NCBI RefSeq assembly: GCF_900100175.1
Contig: NZ_FNEM01000016.1
Span: 40,442 to 104,441, forward strand
DNA from: Ferrimonas sediminum
GTDB taxonomy: Bacteria; Pseudomonadota; Gammaproteobacteria; Enterobacterales; Shewanellaceae
DNA length: 64,000 nucleotides
Reading direction: 5' to 3'
Numbering within the stretch: the stretch's first letter is position 1; each line of letters starts with the position of its first letter. Shown one piece after another: positions 20,468 to 30,700 of the stretch. Made by a program: the position numbers and the translations under genes. The notes below the pieces were generated by a model. The model was not told the DNA's origin and made no database searches. It was given only the letters and a program-made list of their open reading frames with translations.

Positions 20468-22018
20468 ATGGTGCAACTCCAACAGTTTCAGCAGCAAGCG
20501 CTCTCCCTCATTCGTCAACCCAATCTGACCCAGAGTCAGAAGCAGTTGGCACTGTCGCAACTGGCGGAGTCGATGCTGCCTGAACCGGCATTTTCGGCCG
20601 AGGTTCAGCAAGGCCTGGAGCAGGGGGTGTTTCATGACATGTTTGAGAGTGCGGCCCCCTATAAACCCCGCTACGTCCTGCCCGATTATGCCTTGGCGCT
20701 GCAGCAGGGGAGTGAGTTCCTCGAACTGGCGCCGCCTCAGGATCTGGACGAGGCGATCAATTTTCTGTCCATCCTGTACCAACACGTGCCCTCCGTCACC
20801 AGCTACCCGGTGTTCCTGGGACAGCTGGACCGATTACTGGAACCCTTTGTGGATGCGGGCCTGACGGATGCCCAGTTAGAGAAAAAGTTGAGCCTGTTCT
20901 GGCAGATGATCGACCGCACCTTGCCCGATTCTTTTGTGCACGCCAATATCGGCCCCGAGGACAGCCGGGTGGCACGGGCCATCCTCAAGGTGGACGCCAG
21001 CCTCAAACAGTCGGTGCCCAACCTGACCTTCCGCTACGATCCCGAGTGTACGCCGGATGATCTGTTGCAGCAGGTGGTGGACAACATCATCGCTTGCAAC
21101 AAGCCTCACATCGCCAATCACCCGGTTATCGCTGCCGATTTTGACGATGACTACGGGGTGGTGAGCTGCTACAACTCCCTGCCCATCGGCGGCGGGTCCC
21201 ACACCCTGATGCGATTGAACCTGCGCGCCTCCTTCGACCGTTGCGACGGCAGTGTCGAGGATTACCTCAGCCGGGTGGTGCCCGAGTGTGCCGGGCAGAT
21301 GGCCGATGCCATGACCCATCGAATCCGTTTTCTGGTGGAGGAGTCCAATTTCTTCCAGTCCCACTTTCTGTGTCAGGAGGGGGTGGTGCGGCTGGATCGC
21401 TTTACCGCCATGTTTGGCATCTACGGCCTGGCGGAACTGGTGAATCAGCTGATGGATCATCAAGGCAAGGCCGGGCGCTATGGACTGGATGCCGAGGCCA
21501 CCGAGTTGGGTCAGCGCATTGTGGCGGCCTATCAGTTGCAGGTGGATGCCATCGACATGATCCACTGCGCCGATGGCAAACTGGTGTACCACTCCCAGTC
21601 CGGCATCTCCTGCGATGCCGATGAAACCGCCGGCACCCGAATTCCGGTAGGCAGCGAGCCCGACACCCTGAGCCACATTAAGCTGTGCGCCCCCATGCAC
21701 CGTTATTTCGATGGCGGCATCAGCGATATCTTCGCCATCGACCCCACCATTCGTCATAATCCAGCCGCTCTGACCCGGCTAGTGAAAGGGGGGCTGGAGC
21801 TGGGGCTGAGAATGTTTACCGCCAACCTCAGTGATAACGATCTGGTGCGGGTCACCGGCTTTATGGTGAAGAAATCCGACATCGACAAGTTCCGTCAACA
21901 GGCGGAACGGCACCACTCCACCTGCCTGGGCGCGGAGGCCGTGGATGTGGTGGGGATTCTCGAGCGCCAGGCCCGGGTGATCAGCCACGAACAGCACCCG
22001 GCGGCACTGTGGAAATAA
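20468..22018 (+). CDS. yjjI: YjjI-family glycyl radical enzyme
   Basis: Glycyl radical enzyme of the YjjI family, whose substrate I do not consider established. The 516 residues equal the E. coli YjjI length. The glycyl radical loop near the C-terminus is LVRVTGFMVK, placing the radical on about Gly464, 53 residues from the end. A candidate thiyl cysteine lies in VVSCYNSLPIGGGSHT. The partner activase overlaps its 3' end, so the two are translated together. Such enzymes work only without oxygen, yet I found no FNR box in the 138 bp upstream. The ribosome site is weak. Confidence 0.9.
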   Translation: MVQLQQFQQQALSLIRQPNLTQSQKQLALSQLAESMLPEPAFSAEVQQGLEQGVFHDMFESAAPYKPRYVLPDYALALQQGSEFLELAPPQDLDEAINFLSILYQHVPSVTSYPVFLGQLDRLLEPFVDAGLTDAQLEKKLSLFWQMIDRTLPDSFVHANIGPEDSRVARAILKVDASLKQSVPNLTFRYDPECTPDDLLQQVVDNIIACNKPHIANHPVIAADFDDDYGVVSCYNSLPIGGGSHTLMRLNLRASFDRCDGSVEDYLSRVVPECAGQMADAMTHRIRFLVEESNFFQSHFLCQEGVVRLDRFTAMFGIYGLAELVNQLMDHQGKAGRYGLDAEATELGQRIVAAYQLQVDAIDMIHCADGKLVYHSQSGISCDADETAGTRIPVGSEPDTLSHIKLCAPMHRYFDGGISDIFAIDPTIRHNPAALTRLVKGGLELGLRMFTANLSDNDLVRVTGFMVKKSDIDKFRQQAERHHSTCLGAEAVDVVGILERQARVISHEQHPAALWK

Positions 22019-22929
22019 CCGCGCTGGCACCGATGATCGCGGCCCCGCAGCCGAAACCGGCGACGGCCCTGCTGAGCAGGGTACTGGATTTCAGCTGTGT
22101 CGACGGCCCCGGCAGCCGCATGGTGCTGTTCTTCCAGGGCTGCAACATGGACTGCATCGGTTGTCATAACCCACAGACCATCGGCCTGTGCAACCACTGC
22201 GGCGACTGCGTGGCCCATTGCCCCAACGGTGCCCTTGAACTGGTGCGAGGTGTCGGCCAGCGCAAGCGTATGCGTTGTGACGCCGGGCGCTGCCTACGCT
22301 GTGATCAGTGCCTGCCCCACTGCCCTCGGGGCGGCAACCCCAGTGCGGTGGCCTACACTCCCGAACAGCTGGTGCAGTTGATTGCCGACCGTGCGCCGCT
22401 GCTTGATGGGGTCACCTTTTCCGGCGGCGAGGCCACCCTGCAGCATGGCTTTATTGGCCGCCTCTGCGATGCATTGGCGCAGGACCCGCGTACCGCCCGT
22501 TTGGGACGGTTGCTTGACTCCAATGGCCTGTTGGCCGCCCGCCACTGGCCGGCTCTGCTGCAGCGTTGTGACGGGGTGATGCTGGACATCAAGGCACTGG
22601 ATGAGTCTCTGCACCGCCGCCTGACCGGTCGCAGTAATCGACAGGTACTGGAATCTGCCGCCCTGCTGGCAAGGGCCGACAAGCTGACGGAGTTGCGTTG
22701 GCTGGTGATCGAGGGTGTCAACGATGGCGAAGCGGAGGTGCAGGCACTGTTGGCGTTGTGGCGCTCGTTAGAGTCTGGGGCACCGCTGCGGCTGAACCGC
22801 TTTCAGCACCACGGTGTCGGCGAGCGGGGACAGCAGATGGCGGCGACCTCACAGGCCCGGATGGAACAGCTGCATCAGCGGCTGCAGCAGCAAGGGGTTC
22901 CCCTGCTGCCGCTGCCCCGGATAGACTAG
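22009..22929 (+). CDS. yjjW: YjjW-family glycyl radical enzyme activase (radical SAM)
   Basis: Radical SAM enzyme that installs the glycyl radical on YjjI. The cluster motif CX3CX2C is present as C-NMD-C-IG-C after FFQG. Two ferredoxin-like [4Fe-4S] motifs follow (CNHCGDCVAHCP and CLRCDQCLPHCP), an arrangement typical of activases with an extra cluster domain. The FSGGEATLQ motif is the SAM-binding GGE. The reading frame opens with GTG at 22009, inside the last codons of yjjI; an ATG at 22033 is the alternative. About 306 residues. Confidence 0.9.
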   Translation: MEITALAPMIAAPQPKPATALLSRVLDFSCVDGPGSRMVLFFQGCNMDCIGCHNPQTIGLCNHCGDCVAHCPNGALELVRGVGQRKRMRCDAGRCLRCDQCLPHCPRGGNPSAVAYTPEQLVQLIADRAPLLDGVTFSGGEATLQHGFIGRLCDALAQDPRTARLGRLLDSNGLLAARHWPALLQRCDGVMLDIKALDESLHRRLTGRSNRQVLESAALLARADKLTELRWLVIEGVNDGEAEVQALLALWRSLESGAPLRLNRFQHHGVGERGQQMAATSQARMEQLHQRLQQQGVPLLPLPRID

Positions 22930-23234
22930 CGAGCCGTATCTTTGGCGCCGGGGGCTGGTATCCTCGGCGCCGTTACCCTTATCAAGGATTGCCACGCTCC
23001 CCCTTGCCCATACCACCGCTGATACCCTGGCATCGATGATCCCCTTAGGGGGGGCCACATAAGTCTCAATGCTACGGTTAAACTGCTTTATGTCCTCCCC
23101 CGACATGGACGCATGGAGCTTAACGAACCGCTGTTTCCCGGCCTGTTACCGCCACGGCGGTTTCGTACCGATGCCGGGCGAGTTAGCTCCGGCGCAGGCC
23201 CGAAGCCAGGTGAGGAGGATTGGCTCCTAAAGGA
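22930..23234. other. 305-bp gap between yjjW and a convergent gene
   Basis: It contains a GGCGCCG/CGGCGCC inverted repeat (about 22944-22971) without a T run, and several G/C runs. A 62-codon plus-strand frame from 23113 overlaps the next gene and is not convincing. I see no supported gene. Confidence 0.4.
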
Positions 23235-23963
23235 CTACTCTGTGCCCTTGATCCCCTCGTGGGGGGGATGTTTCAGCTGCTCGTCGGCCAGATCCTGGTA
23301 GGCGTCCCTGAGGGTCAGCAGGGAGTTGTCTTCGTTGCTCAGGCGACTGGCGATTTCAGACAGAATCCGTTCATAGAACTGGTTGTTTACCCCGGCGGTC
23401 TTCGCCTTGTAGTGAAACTCGTGGGTGATTTGCCCCCAGGCGTCCTGCAACATGGTACGGAGCTGAATTTCGCACACCATACTGCCATCCTGTATCTCTA
23501 CCTCCCGCCCTTTCCGCTGCACCTGGTCGTAACCTACATCCGCCAGCAGGTGGATGGAGCGATAGCCGGAGGTCTTGGGTTGGTCGATGTAGTCCTCGAC
23601 CTCATTGTGGATCGTCAGGTGTTTGGAGCCGTTGATAAACTGTTGCATGCCGCGGCAGTCATCGACAAACCAGCACACCACCCGGGCGCCAATGAGATCC
23701 TTGATCACCTCTGTGGGATAGTAGAACTGCGGCCAACCTCGTCTCTCCAGCTTCTTCAGGAAACTGCCCAGGCTCTTTACTCGGGTGGTGATGGTGATCG
23801 CCTCCTGGGGCAGGGTGTTTTCCAGGGTGTAGGCTTGGGCCAACTGGCTGAGGCGGATGTTGAGCAGGTCGCTGATCTGCTCCATATCCTTGCCGTAACG
23901 CGCGTAGAAGCGGATTGCCCGGGCCTTGAGTTCATCCGGGGTCAGGGTTCGTCCTTGATTCAT
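23235..23963 (-). CDS. RelA/SpoT-domain nucleotidyltransferase (small alarmone synthetase-like)
   Basis: 242-residue cytoplasmic protein that consists essentially of one RelA/SpoT synthetase domain with short helical ends. Synthetase motifs are visible: RVKSLGSFLKKLERRG, DLIGARVVCWF, TSGYRSIHLL and VCEIQLRTMLQDAWGQITHEFHYK. No HD hydrolase domain and no TGS/ACT regulatory domains are present, so it would make (p)ppGpp or a related nucleotide rather than degrade it. A toxin role, as in some toxSAS proteins, cannot be excluded, but I see no antitoxin next to it. It is convergent with yjjW. Confidence 0.88.
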   Translation of the reverse strand: MNQGRTLTPDELKARAIRFYARYGKDMEQISDLLNIRLSQLAQAYTLENTLPQEAITITTRVKSLGSFLKKLERRGWPQFYYPTEVIKDLIGARVVCWFVDDCRGMQQFINGSKHLTIHNEVEDYIDQPKTSGYRSIHLLADVGYDQVQRKGREVEIQDGSMVCEIQLRTMLQDAWGQITHEFHYKAKTAGVNNQFYERILSEIASRLSNEDNSLLTLRDAYQDLADEQLKHPPHEGIKGTE

Positions 23964-24161
23964 TTGGGCCTCGTGATCGTCAGGGCGGGGACACCGTGTG
24001 TCCCTTGAGTATCCCGATTCTATCTCAAGAGCCTGGATAAGATCAGCCTCTGTATTCGGTCAGCGGGACGTGGTACCGGCATCAAGATCAGAAGAGCTGG
24101 GATCGAGTGGCTGGCTCCGGTATCCTGACCGCCTTTAACGATGTTGATTGGATGGGTGTGT

Positions 24162-24788
24162 ATGGGTACGGCTGAATCTGCCGATTCCGTGGTGGTGCTG
24201 GATTTCGAGACCACTGGATTGTCTCCGGGGCAGGGCGATCGGGCCATCGAGATCGGGGCCGTTAAGTTGCATCAGGGCCAGGTGGTGGATCGGTTTCAGC
24301 AACTGATGAATCCGGGGTTTCGGGTCAGTGGCTTTATCGAGAGTTACACCGGCATCAGCAACGCCATGCTTTCCGGTGCACCGGGCTGTGGTGAAGTGAT
24401 GGACCAGTTTGCCGACTTTATCGCCGGGGCCAACCTGGTGGCCCACAATGCCTCGTTTGACCAGCGCTTTCTTGATGCCGAACTGGCGGCCATCGGCCGG
24501 GATTACCAGGGCGGATTCGCCTGCTCCATGCTGATCGCCCGGCGCTGGTATCCGCAGGCGCCGAACCACAAGCTCGGCTCGCTGGTGGCCTATCGACAGA
24601 TCGAGAACGACGGGGTGTTTCACCGCGCCTTGGCTGACTCCGAAATGACCGCCCGGTTGTGGGTGATGATGGTCAACGAGATGCAGCAGCAACATCGGCT
24701 GGCGGGGCTCCATTTTTCCCAGCTGCAGAAGCTGGCCAAAACCCCCAAGGCTAAAGTCGACCACTACCTGGCATCACTGGCCCGTTAA
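24162..24788 (+). CDS. DEDDh-family 3'-5' exonuclease (DnaQ-like)
   Basis: 208-residue exonuclease with all DEDDh motifs: ExoI VVLDFETTGLSP, ExoII VAHNASFDQRF and ExoIII HRALADSEMTARL. It resembles a stand-alone proofreading or repair nuclease rather than the polymerase III epsilon subunit, because the C-terminal polymerase-binding tail is absent. The start at 24162 follows GGATGGG at good spacing; an in-frame ATG at 24141 is possible. Confidence 0.88.
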   Translation: MGTAESADSVVVLDFETTGLSPGQGDRAIEIGAVKLHQGQVVDRFQQLMNPGFRVSGFIESYTGISNAMLSGAPGCGEVMDQFADFIAGANLVAHNASFDQRFLDAELAAIGRDYQGGFACSMLIARRWYPQAPNHKLGSLVAYRQIENDGVFHRALADSEMTARLWVMMVNEMQQQHRLAGLHFSQLQKLAKTPKAKVDHYLASLAR

Positions 24789-24950
24789 CCTAAAGGGGCG
24801 TCCGCTGCGGTGTGCCACTGCGCTGCAGCCAGCCTCGCGCCGGCATGCAGGCCGCTGCACAGAGCCGGGAAACGGGGCAGAAACAACGGCCAACTCCTCG
24901 AAGGAAGCGGCCATGCCACGAGCACCTTGCTGTTGCCCACCGGAATCTCG

Positions 24951-26684
24951 TCAGCGGCTGCGAACCGACGTGCTCGGCTGCTTGCGGGCGAGCGGGTGGA
25001 CTAACCTCGGCGGGGTGACCCGGGGACACATCTTATAGACAAAGCCATAGCGCAGGCGATGATAGTCGCTCAAGAACCCATGGAAGCACTGATGCATCTG
25101 CTCCAGCTCCTGACGCCGGAATTCGGCCAGGGGTTGCTGTTGTTCATCCAGGCTGCGGGTGTGGCGTTTGGCCTGTAACCTGGCCTGGTACTGCTCCGAC
25201 GCCGCCATCGTGGTCGTGTAATCGCTCAGTTGCCGGTGAAACTCGGCCGGTGATCCTGCCAATACCTCATCCACCAACCCCAGCTGAAGGGCCTGGGTAC
25301 TGCCCACCGGCAGGCAGGCCTGCGTCAGTTGTTGGGCCATCGCTTCGCCCACCCGCTTGGGCAGCGTGTAGGTCCAGTATTCCGAGCCATACAGCCCCAT
25401 CGACTGATAATGGGGGTTGAGCACCACCCCGTCCCGGGCCACTACGGTATCGCAGGCCAGGGCCATCATCGCGCCGCCGGCTCCGGCATTATTGCCCAGG
25501 GCGGCTAGGGTCAGCTTGTCGTCGGTGAGAAGAATCGCCTCGACCACGTCGTTGATGGCGTTGATGTTCTGCCACGACTCGACCGCCGGATCGGCAGCGG
25601 CTTCAATGTGGTTGAGGTGAATGCCGTTGCTCCAGAAGTCGTCGCCACCCATCAGTACCAGAACCCGGGTGTCCCGCTGGCAGGCCTGCTGATAGGCCTT
25701 CAGCAGCCGTTGGCACTGCTCGGTGCCCATGGCACCGTTGTGAAAATTGAACCACAGGTAGCCCACGTCCCCCTGCTGGCGGTAGCTGATTTCGCTGAAA
25801 CGGTCCGGGTCGTAGTCCGGTAGCAGCGGCAGTTCGGCCTCGGGCACTTCGGGCAGGTGCGAACCCAGTACCCAGGTGGCGGGCAGCTTGATGTAGCGGT
25901 CATCGTCGGTTTTTTGCCGTTTCAGGTGACTGATCCAGATGGCGCCGTCTTTGGTGGCCACACAGATGGCACCATGGCGGGTGGCGAGGATCGATTTGGG
26001 CTGTACGCCGGTGAGCCGGGTTTCGCGATGGGCCCCGAACAGGTGCACCGCCAGGCCGCAGAACTCATCCAGCACCCCGGGCGCGCTGTCGGCGGCGTGG
26101 ATTTTTCGCAGTACGGTGTCGGTGTCGTCTTCGAGCCAGTCGATGCGTCGCTGGGGTTGTTTGATCAGGGGCTTCAGCTCGCCCTTGACGCCGGGGTCGG
26201 CATAATTCAGCGGTCGGGGCGAGAATCCTCCCTGGCGCAGGTGATGCATCAACTCGGTCACCAGTCGGGCCGCGGCGGTACTGACCTCCTGACGGTAGAG
26301 GCTGGCTTTGGGCGCCGGGCGCATGGGAAAGGGCCGGCTACCCCAGATGTCACCGGCGTCCATCTCCTGATCCGCCTGCAGGGCGGTGACCCCCCAGTCC
26401 GGTTGCCGTTCCAGTATGGCCCAGTCCAGTGACGAGGGGCCCCGGTCGCCGGTAATGCCGGGATGAATAATGATGCACAGGTACTTGTGCCAGATGTCAT
26501 CGGCAATCCGGTGTTTCAGGAACGGGCAAAGGATCAGTTCCGGCTCAAAGTGGTTCAGGGTGCGTCGAAGCTCTCGTTCGTTGGCTGCAAACACCACGCT
26601 GACGCAGTGCCCATCGAGGCTAAGCTGTTGATGGATTCGTTGTGATAGGCCATTAAAAGCGGTGACCAACAGTAAAATTCGCAT
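24951..26684 (-). CDS. hypX: HypX/HoxX-type hydrogenase maturation factor
   Basis: 577-residue two-domain protein. The N-terminal half is formyltransferase-like: AFNGLSQRIHQQL at 9-21, then IIHPGITGDRGPSSLDWA and DAGDIWGSRPF. The C-terminal half is an enoyl-CoA hydratase/isomerase fold: VLVLMGGDDFWSNGIHLN, GNNAGAGGAMMALACD and LPKRVGEAMA. HypX/HoxX is known to make the CO ligand of [NiFe] hydrogenase from a one-carbon folate donor under aerobic conditions. No hydrogenase or other hyp gene is present in this window, so its partners must be elsewhere or it has another task. The family call is secure, the role inferred. Confidence 0.88.
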   Translation of the reverse strand: MRILLLVTAFNGLSQRIHQQLSLDGHCVSVVFAANERELRRTLNHFEPELILCPFLKHRIADDIWHKYLCIIIHPGITGDRGPSSLDWAILERQPDWGVTALQADQEMDAGDIWGSRPFPMRPAPKASLYRQEVSTAAARLVTELMHHLRQGGFSPRPLNYADPGVKGELKPLIKQPQRRIDWLEDDTDTVLRKIHAADSAPGVLDEFCGLAVHLFGAHRETRLTGVQPKSILATRHGAICVATKDGAIWISHLKRQKTDDDRYIKLPATWVLGSHLPEVPEAELPLLPDYDPDRFSEISYRQQGDVGYLWFNFHNGAMGTEQCQRLLKAYQQACQRDTRVLVLMGGDDFWSNGIHLNHIEAAADPAVESWQNINAINDVVEAILLTDDKLTLAALGNNAGAGGAMMALACDTVVARDGVVLNPHYQSMGLYGSEYWTYTLPKRVGEAMAQQLTQACLPVGSTQALQLGLVDEVLAGSPAEFHRQLSDYTTTMAASEQYQARLQAKRHTRSLDEQQQPLAEFRRQELEQMHQCFHGFLSDYHRLRYGFVYKMCPRVTPPRLVHPLARKQPSTSVRSR

Positions 26685-27001
26685 GCTGTCTCGTTTGTGG
26701 TAACGGGTGGGCTGAAGCCTGTGGGCGCTTCGGGCTGAGCCGGCACAGACACTCCAGTCGCTGCCGGAGTCTGTCCGACATAGTGACCCATTCTTTTTCG
26801 CTTGGGTATGGACAAAACCCCACCTGGATCACAAATGTGGCATTTTTGATGATCCTTTTGTTGTGGTTGTGATGAAAAAGTGTGAACCGCCTCCGGACAC
26901 GTTAAGGCTCCGTGACGGCGTAGCGGACAGGCCGGAACCGGTGAACCTTTATCGACCCGGCAGGCTCTAATGCCACAGGTGAGTAAAATCAGGAGAACAG
27001 A
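26685..27001. other. 317-bp divergent promoter region
   Basis: It lies between hypX and the YebE-like gene. A GGATC...GATCC pair (about 26825-26851) encloses AT-rich sequence, but no known operator is recognised. AGGAGAACAG precedes the YebE-like start. No gene seen. Confidence 0.45.
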
Positions 27002-27703
27002 ATGGATTTCAAAGGGCTACTGAATCAGGTGATGGCGTCTGGCGGCGATCTGGCCCGACAGGCGAAAACCAGCATGGGACCGGCCAACTCAAGCGGTGGC
27101 AACGGCATGTCGGACATGACCAAGGGGGCCATCGGAGGTGCCGTGGGCGGCAGTCTGCTGACCATGCTGGTGGGAACGAAAAAGGGTCGCAAGATGGGGA
27201 AAAAGGCCGCCAAACTGGGTGGTGCGGCGGCGTTAGGAGGGTTGGCTTTTAAGGTTTTCAACGACTGGCAGTCCAACCAGCAGGCGCAGCCCCAGTCTGC
27301 CGCGGCCCCTCCGGCGACTCCGGCTCAGACTCAGCCTGCTCCGGCATTGCCGCCGCAAACGGAGCAGCACTCCATGGTGGTGCTTAAGGCGATGATCGCC
27401 GCGGCCAAGTCCGACGGTCATGTGGATGATGATGAAAAAAGGCGCATTTTTCAGGCGGTACAGGCCATGGGGGCCAGCGCCGAAGTCACGGCTTTTGTGC
27501 AGCAGGAGTTGGATAAACCGCTAGACCCAGCCGAGATTGCCCGTGGCGTAAGCTCCCCCCAGGAAGCGTCCGAGGTGTACCTCGCTTCAGTGTTGATGGT
27601 AGATGAACAGAACTTCATGGAGCAGACCTATCTGAAGGAGCTGGCCAGCCAGTTGCAGCTGCAGCCGGAGTTGGTGGCCCAACTGGAGGCTCAGGTCGCC
27701 TGA
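27002..27703 (+). CDS. YebE-like DUF533 inner-membrane protein (TerB-like)
   Basis: 233-residue protein of the DUF533/YebE family, function unknown. A glycine-rich hydrophobic segment near residues 45-80 (GAIGGAVGGSLLTMLVG and GGAAALGGLAFKVF) anchors it. A Pro/Gln/Ala linker follows (QAQPQSAAAPPATPAQTQ), then a TerB-like acidic helical domain with AAAKSDGHVDDDEKRRI. The start has a good AGGAG. A terminator follows directly. Confidence 0.87.
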   Translation: MDFKGLLNQVMASGGDLARQAKTSMGPANSSGGNGMSDMTKGAIGGAVGGSLLTMLVGTKKGRKMGKKAAKLGGAAALGGLAFKVFNDWQSNQQAQPQSAAAPPATPAQTQPAPALPPQTEQHSMVVLKAMIAAAKSDGHVDDDEKRRIFQAVQAMGASAEVTAFVQQELDKPLDPAEIARGVSSPQEASEVYLASVLMVDEQNFMEQTYLKELASQLQLQPELVAQLEAQVA

Positions 27704-27723
27704 GCGTCCAGTGCAACCTGTTC

Positions 27724-27759
27724 ATAAAAAAGCCCGGCATTCATGCCGGGCTTTTTGTT
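27724..27759. terminator. Bidirectional terminator after the YebE-like gene
   Basis: AAAAAAGCCCGGCAT, loop TC, ATGCCGGGCTTTTT. It also suits the convergent RND pump gene. Confidence 0.9.
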
Positions 27760-27773
27760 GTCGCTGGTCAGTG

Positions 27774-30700
27774 TCAGACCTCTGACTCGGTTTTTGCCTC
27801 ACCGATGGCGTGCTTGGCCTGGCGTTCTCGCTTGCTGAACAGGCGCTCAACGATGACGAAGAACAGCGGAATAAAGAAGATCCCCAGGAAGGTGGAGCTC
27901 ATCATGCCGCCCAGTACCCCGGTACCGATGGCGTTTTGAGCCCCGGAGCCAACGCCGGTACTGATGGCCAGCGGCACCACACCCAGGCCAAAGGCCAGGG
28001 AGGTCATCAGAATCGGACGCAGACGCACCCGCACCGCGTGCAAGGTGGCCTCAATCAGGCCGGCGCCTTTCTCATAGTATTCCTTGGCAAACTCCACAAT
28101 CAGAATGGCGTTCTTGGTGGCCAGGCCAACGGTGGTCAGCAGCCCTACCTGGAAGAAGACGTCGTTGGACAGGCCACGGCCATAGGTCGCCAGCAGGGCA
28201 CCGATAACGCCCAGGGGCACCACCAGAATCACCGCAAAGGGCACCGACCAGCTTTCGTACAGTGCCGCCAGAACCAGGAACACCACCAGAATCGACAGGG
28301 CATACAGGGCCGGAGCCTGGTTGCCGGACAAGCGCTCTTCATAGGAGAGGCCGTTCCACTCGATGCCGAAGCCCGGAGGCAACTGCTTGGCCAGGTCTTC
28401 CATGATGTCCATGGCCGCACCGGTACTGAAGCCGGGCGCGGTGGCACCCTGAATGTTCAGCGCCGGCAGACCGCCAAAGCGTTCCAGGCGGGGGGAGCCG
28501 TACTCCCAGCTGCCGGTGGCAAAGGCGGAGAAGGGCACCATCTCACCCTGGCTGTTGCGCACGTACCAGGCATTGAGGTCATCCGGCTGCATCCGGTATT
28601 CCGGTTCACCCTGAACAAACACCTTCTTTACCCGGCCGCGGTCGATGAAATCGTTGACGTAGGAGCTGCCCCAGGCGGTGGCCAGGGAGGCATTGACGTC
28701 GTTGATGTTCAGGCTCAGCGCCCGCAGTTTGCCATGGTCAATGTGCAGCTGGTACTGGGGTGCGTCTTCCTGACCATTGGGCCGTACGCCCACCAGGTTG
28801 GGGTTTTGCGCCGCCAGACCCAGCAACTGGTTGCGGGCGGCCATCAGGGCCTCGTGTCCCTGACCGTTTTTATCCTGCAGGTAGAGATCAAAGCCGTTGG
28901 CGGTGCCCAGTTCCAGTACCGCCGGAGGCACGAAGGCAAACACCATCGCCTCCTTGATCTGCGAGAAGGCGCCCATGGCCCGGCCGGCGACCGACTGCAC
29001 ATCGGTGCCGGCGGCGGTGCGCTCATCCCAAGGCTTCATGTTCACGAACGCCAGACCCATGTTCTGACCCATACCGGCAAAGGAGAAGCCGGATACGGTA
29101 AACACCGATTCTACCGAGTCCCCCTCCTGCTCCAGCAGGTAGTCTTCGACCTTCTCCAGTACGTGCAGGGTGCTTTCCTGGGTGGAGTTCGGTGGCAGAA
29201 TCGCCTGCACAAACATCACCCCCTGATCTTCATCGGGCAGGAAGGCGGTGGGCATGCGCATGAAGACCCAGGCGGTGGCAACCACCAGGGCCAGGTAGAT
29301 GAAAAACACCCGGCCGGTTCGTTTCAGAATGCCACCGACGGTGCCCTCGTAGCGATTGGTCCAGCGATCAAAAGTGCGGTTAAACCAGCCAAAGAAGCCT
29401 TTGTCGGTATAAGCATGGCCCTTCTTGACCGGTTTGAGCATGGTGGCGCACAGGGCCGGCGTCAGGATGATGGCCACCAGCACCGACAGCGCCATGGCGG
29501 AGACGATGGTGATGGAGAACTGACGGTAGATCACACCGGTGGAACCGGACATGAAGGCCATGGGCACAAATACGGCCGACAGGGTCAGGCCGATGCCCAC
29601 CAGGGCGCCGGTGATCTGATCCATGGATTTTCGGGTGGCTTCCAGCGGGCTGCAGCCCTCCTCGGACATCACCCGTTCGACGTTTTCCACCACCACGATG
29701 GCATCATCCACCAGCAAGCCGATGGCCAGCACCATGGCAAACATGGTCAGGGTGTTGATGGAGAAACCGGTGGCGGCCAGAATGCCGAAGGTGCCAAGCA
29801 GTACCACGGGTACCGCGATCATAGGAATCAGGGTAGCGCGGAAGTTCTGCAGGAACAGGTACATGATCAAAAAGACCAGGACAATCGCTTCCAGCAGGGT
29901 GTGCACTACGCCTTCGATGGACTTGCCGACGAATGGGGTGGTATCAAACGGCAGCACCACGTCCAGCCCCTGGGGGAAGAACGGCTTCATCTCCTCGATC
30001 TGGTTCATGACCCGCTCGGCGGTGTCCAGCGCGTTGGCACCGGTGGCCAGTTGAATCGCCAGGCCGGAGGCAGGCTGACCGTTGTAGAACGAGGTCACCG
30101 AATAGCTTTCGGCGCCCACTTCCACCCGGGCAACGTCACCCAGGAACACCTTGGCGCCGCTGGAGTCGGACTTCAGCACGATGTCGCGGAACTCTTGTGG
30201 CGTCTGCAGACGGGACTGAGCCGACACTGTGGCGTTGAGCTGCTGGCCTTGTACAGAGGGAGTCCCCCCCAACTGACCGGCGGAGACCTGAGCATTCTGC
30301 TCACGGATGGCGGCGACCACGTCATTGGTGGAGAGGCTGAACTGGTTCAGCTTCAGCGGATCCAGCCAGATGCGCATGGCGTACTGGGCCCCAAACAGGG
30401 TGATGTCGCCCACTCCGGCCACCCGGCTCATGGGATCCTGAATGTTGGCGGCCACGTAGTCGGCGATGTCCGCCTTATTCATGGAGCCATCCTGGGACAC
30501 GAAGCCCAGAACCATCAGGAAGCCACTGCTGGTTTTGTTGACGCTGATGCCCTGGGCCTGAACCTCCTGGGGCAGCAACGGCATAGCCAGTTGCAACTTG
30601 TTCTGAACCTGCACCTGAGCGATGTCGGCATCGGCTTCGGCGTTAAAGGTCAGGGTAATGGTGGCGTTACCAAAGCTGTCGCTCTGGGAGGCGATGTAGC

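Noticed and set aside
23113..23301. A 62-codon plus-strand frame near the alarmone synthetase gene, considered as an antitoxin
   Set aside because: It overlaps the 3' end of the convergent gene, has no ribosome site and ends in low-complexity Ser/Cys residues.
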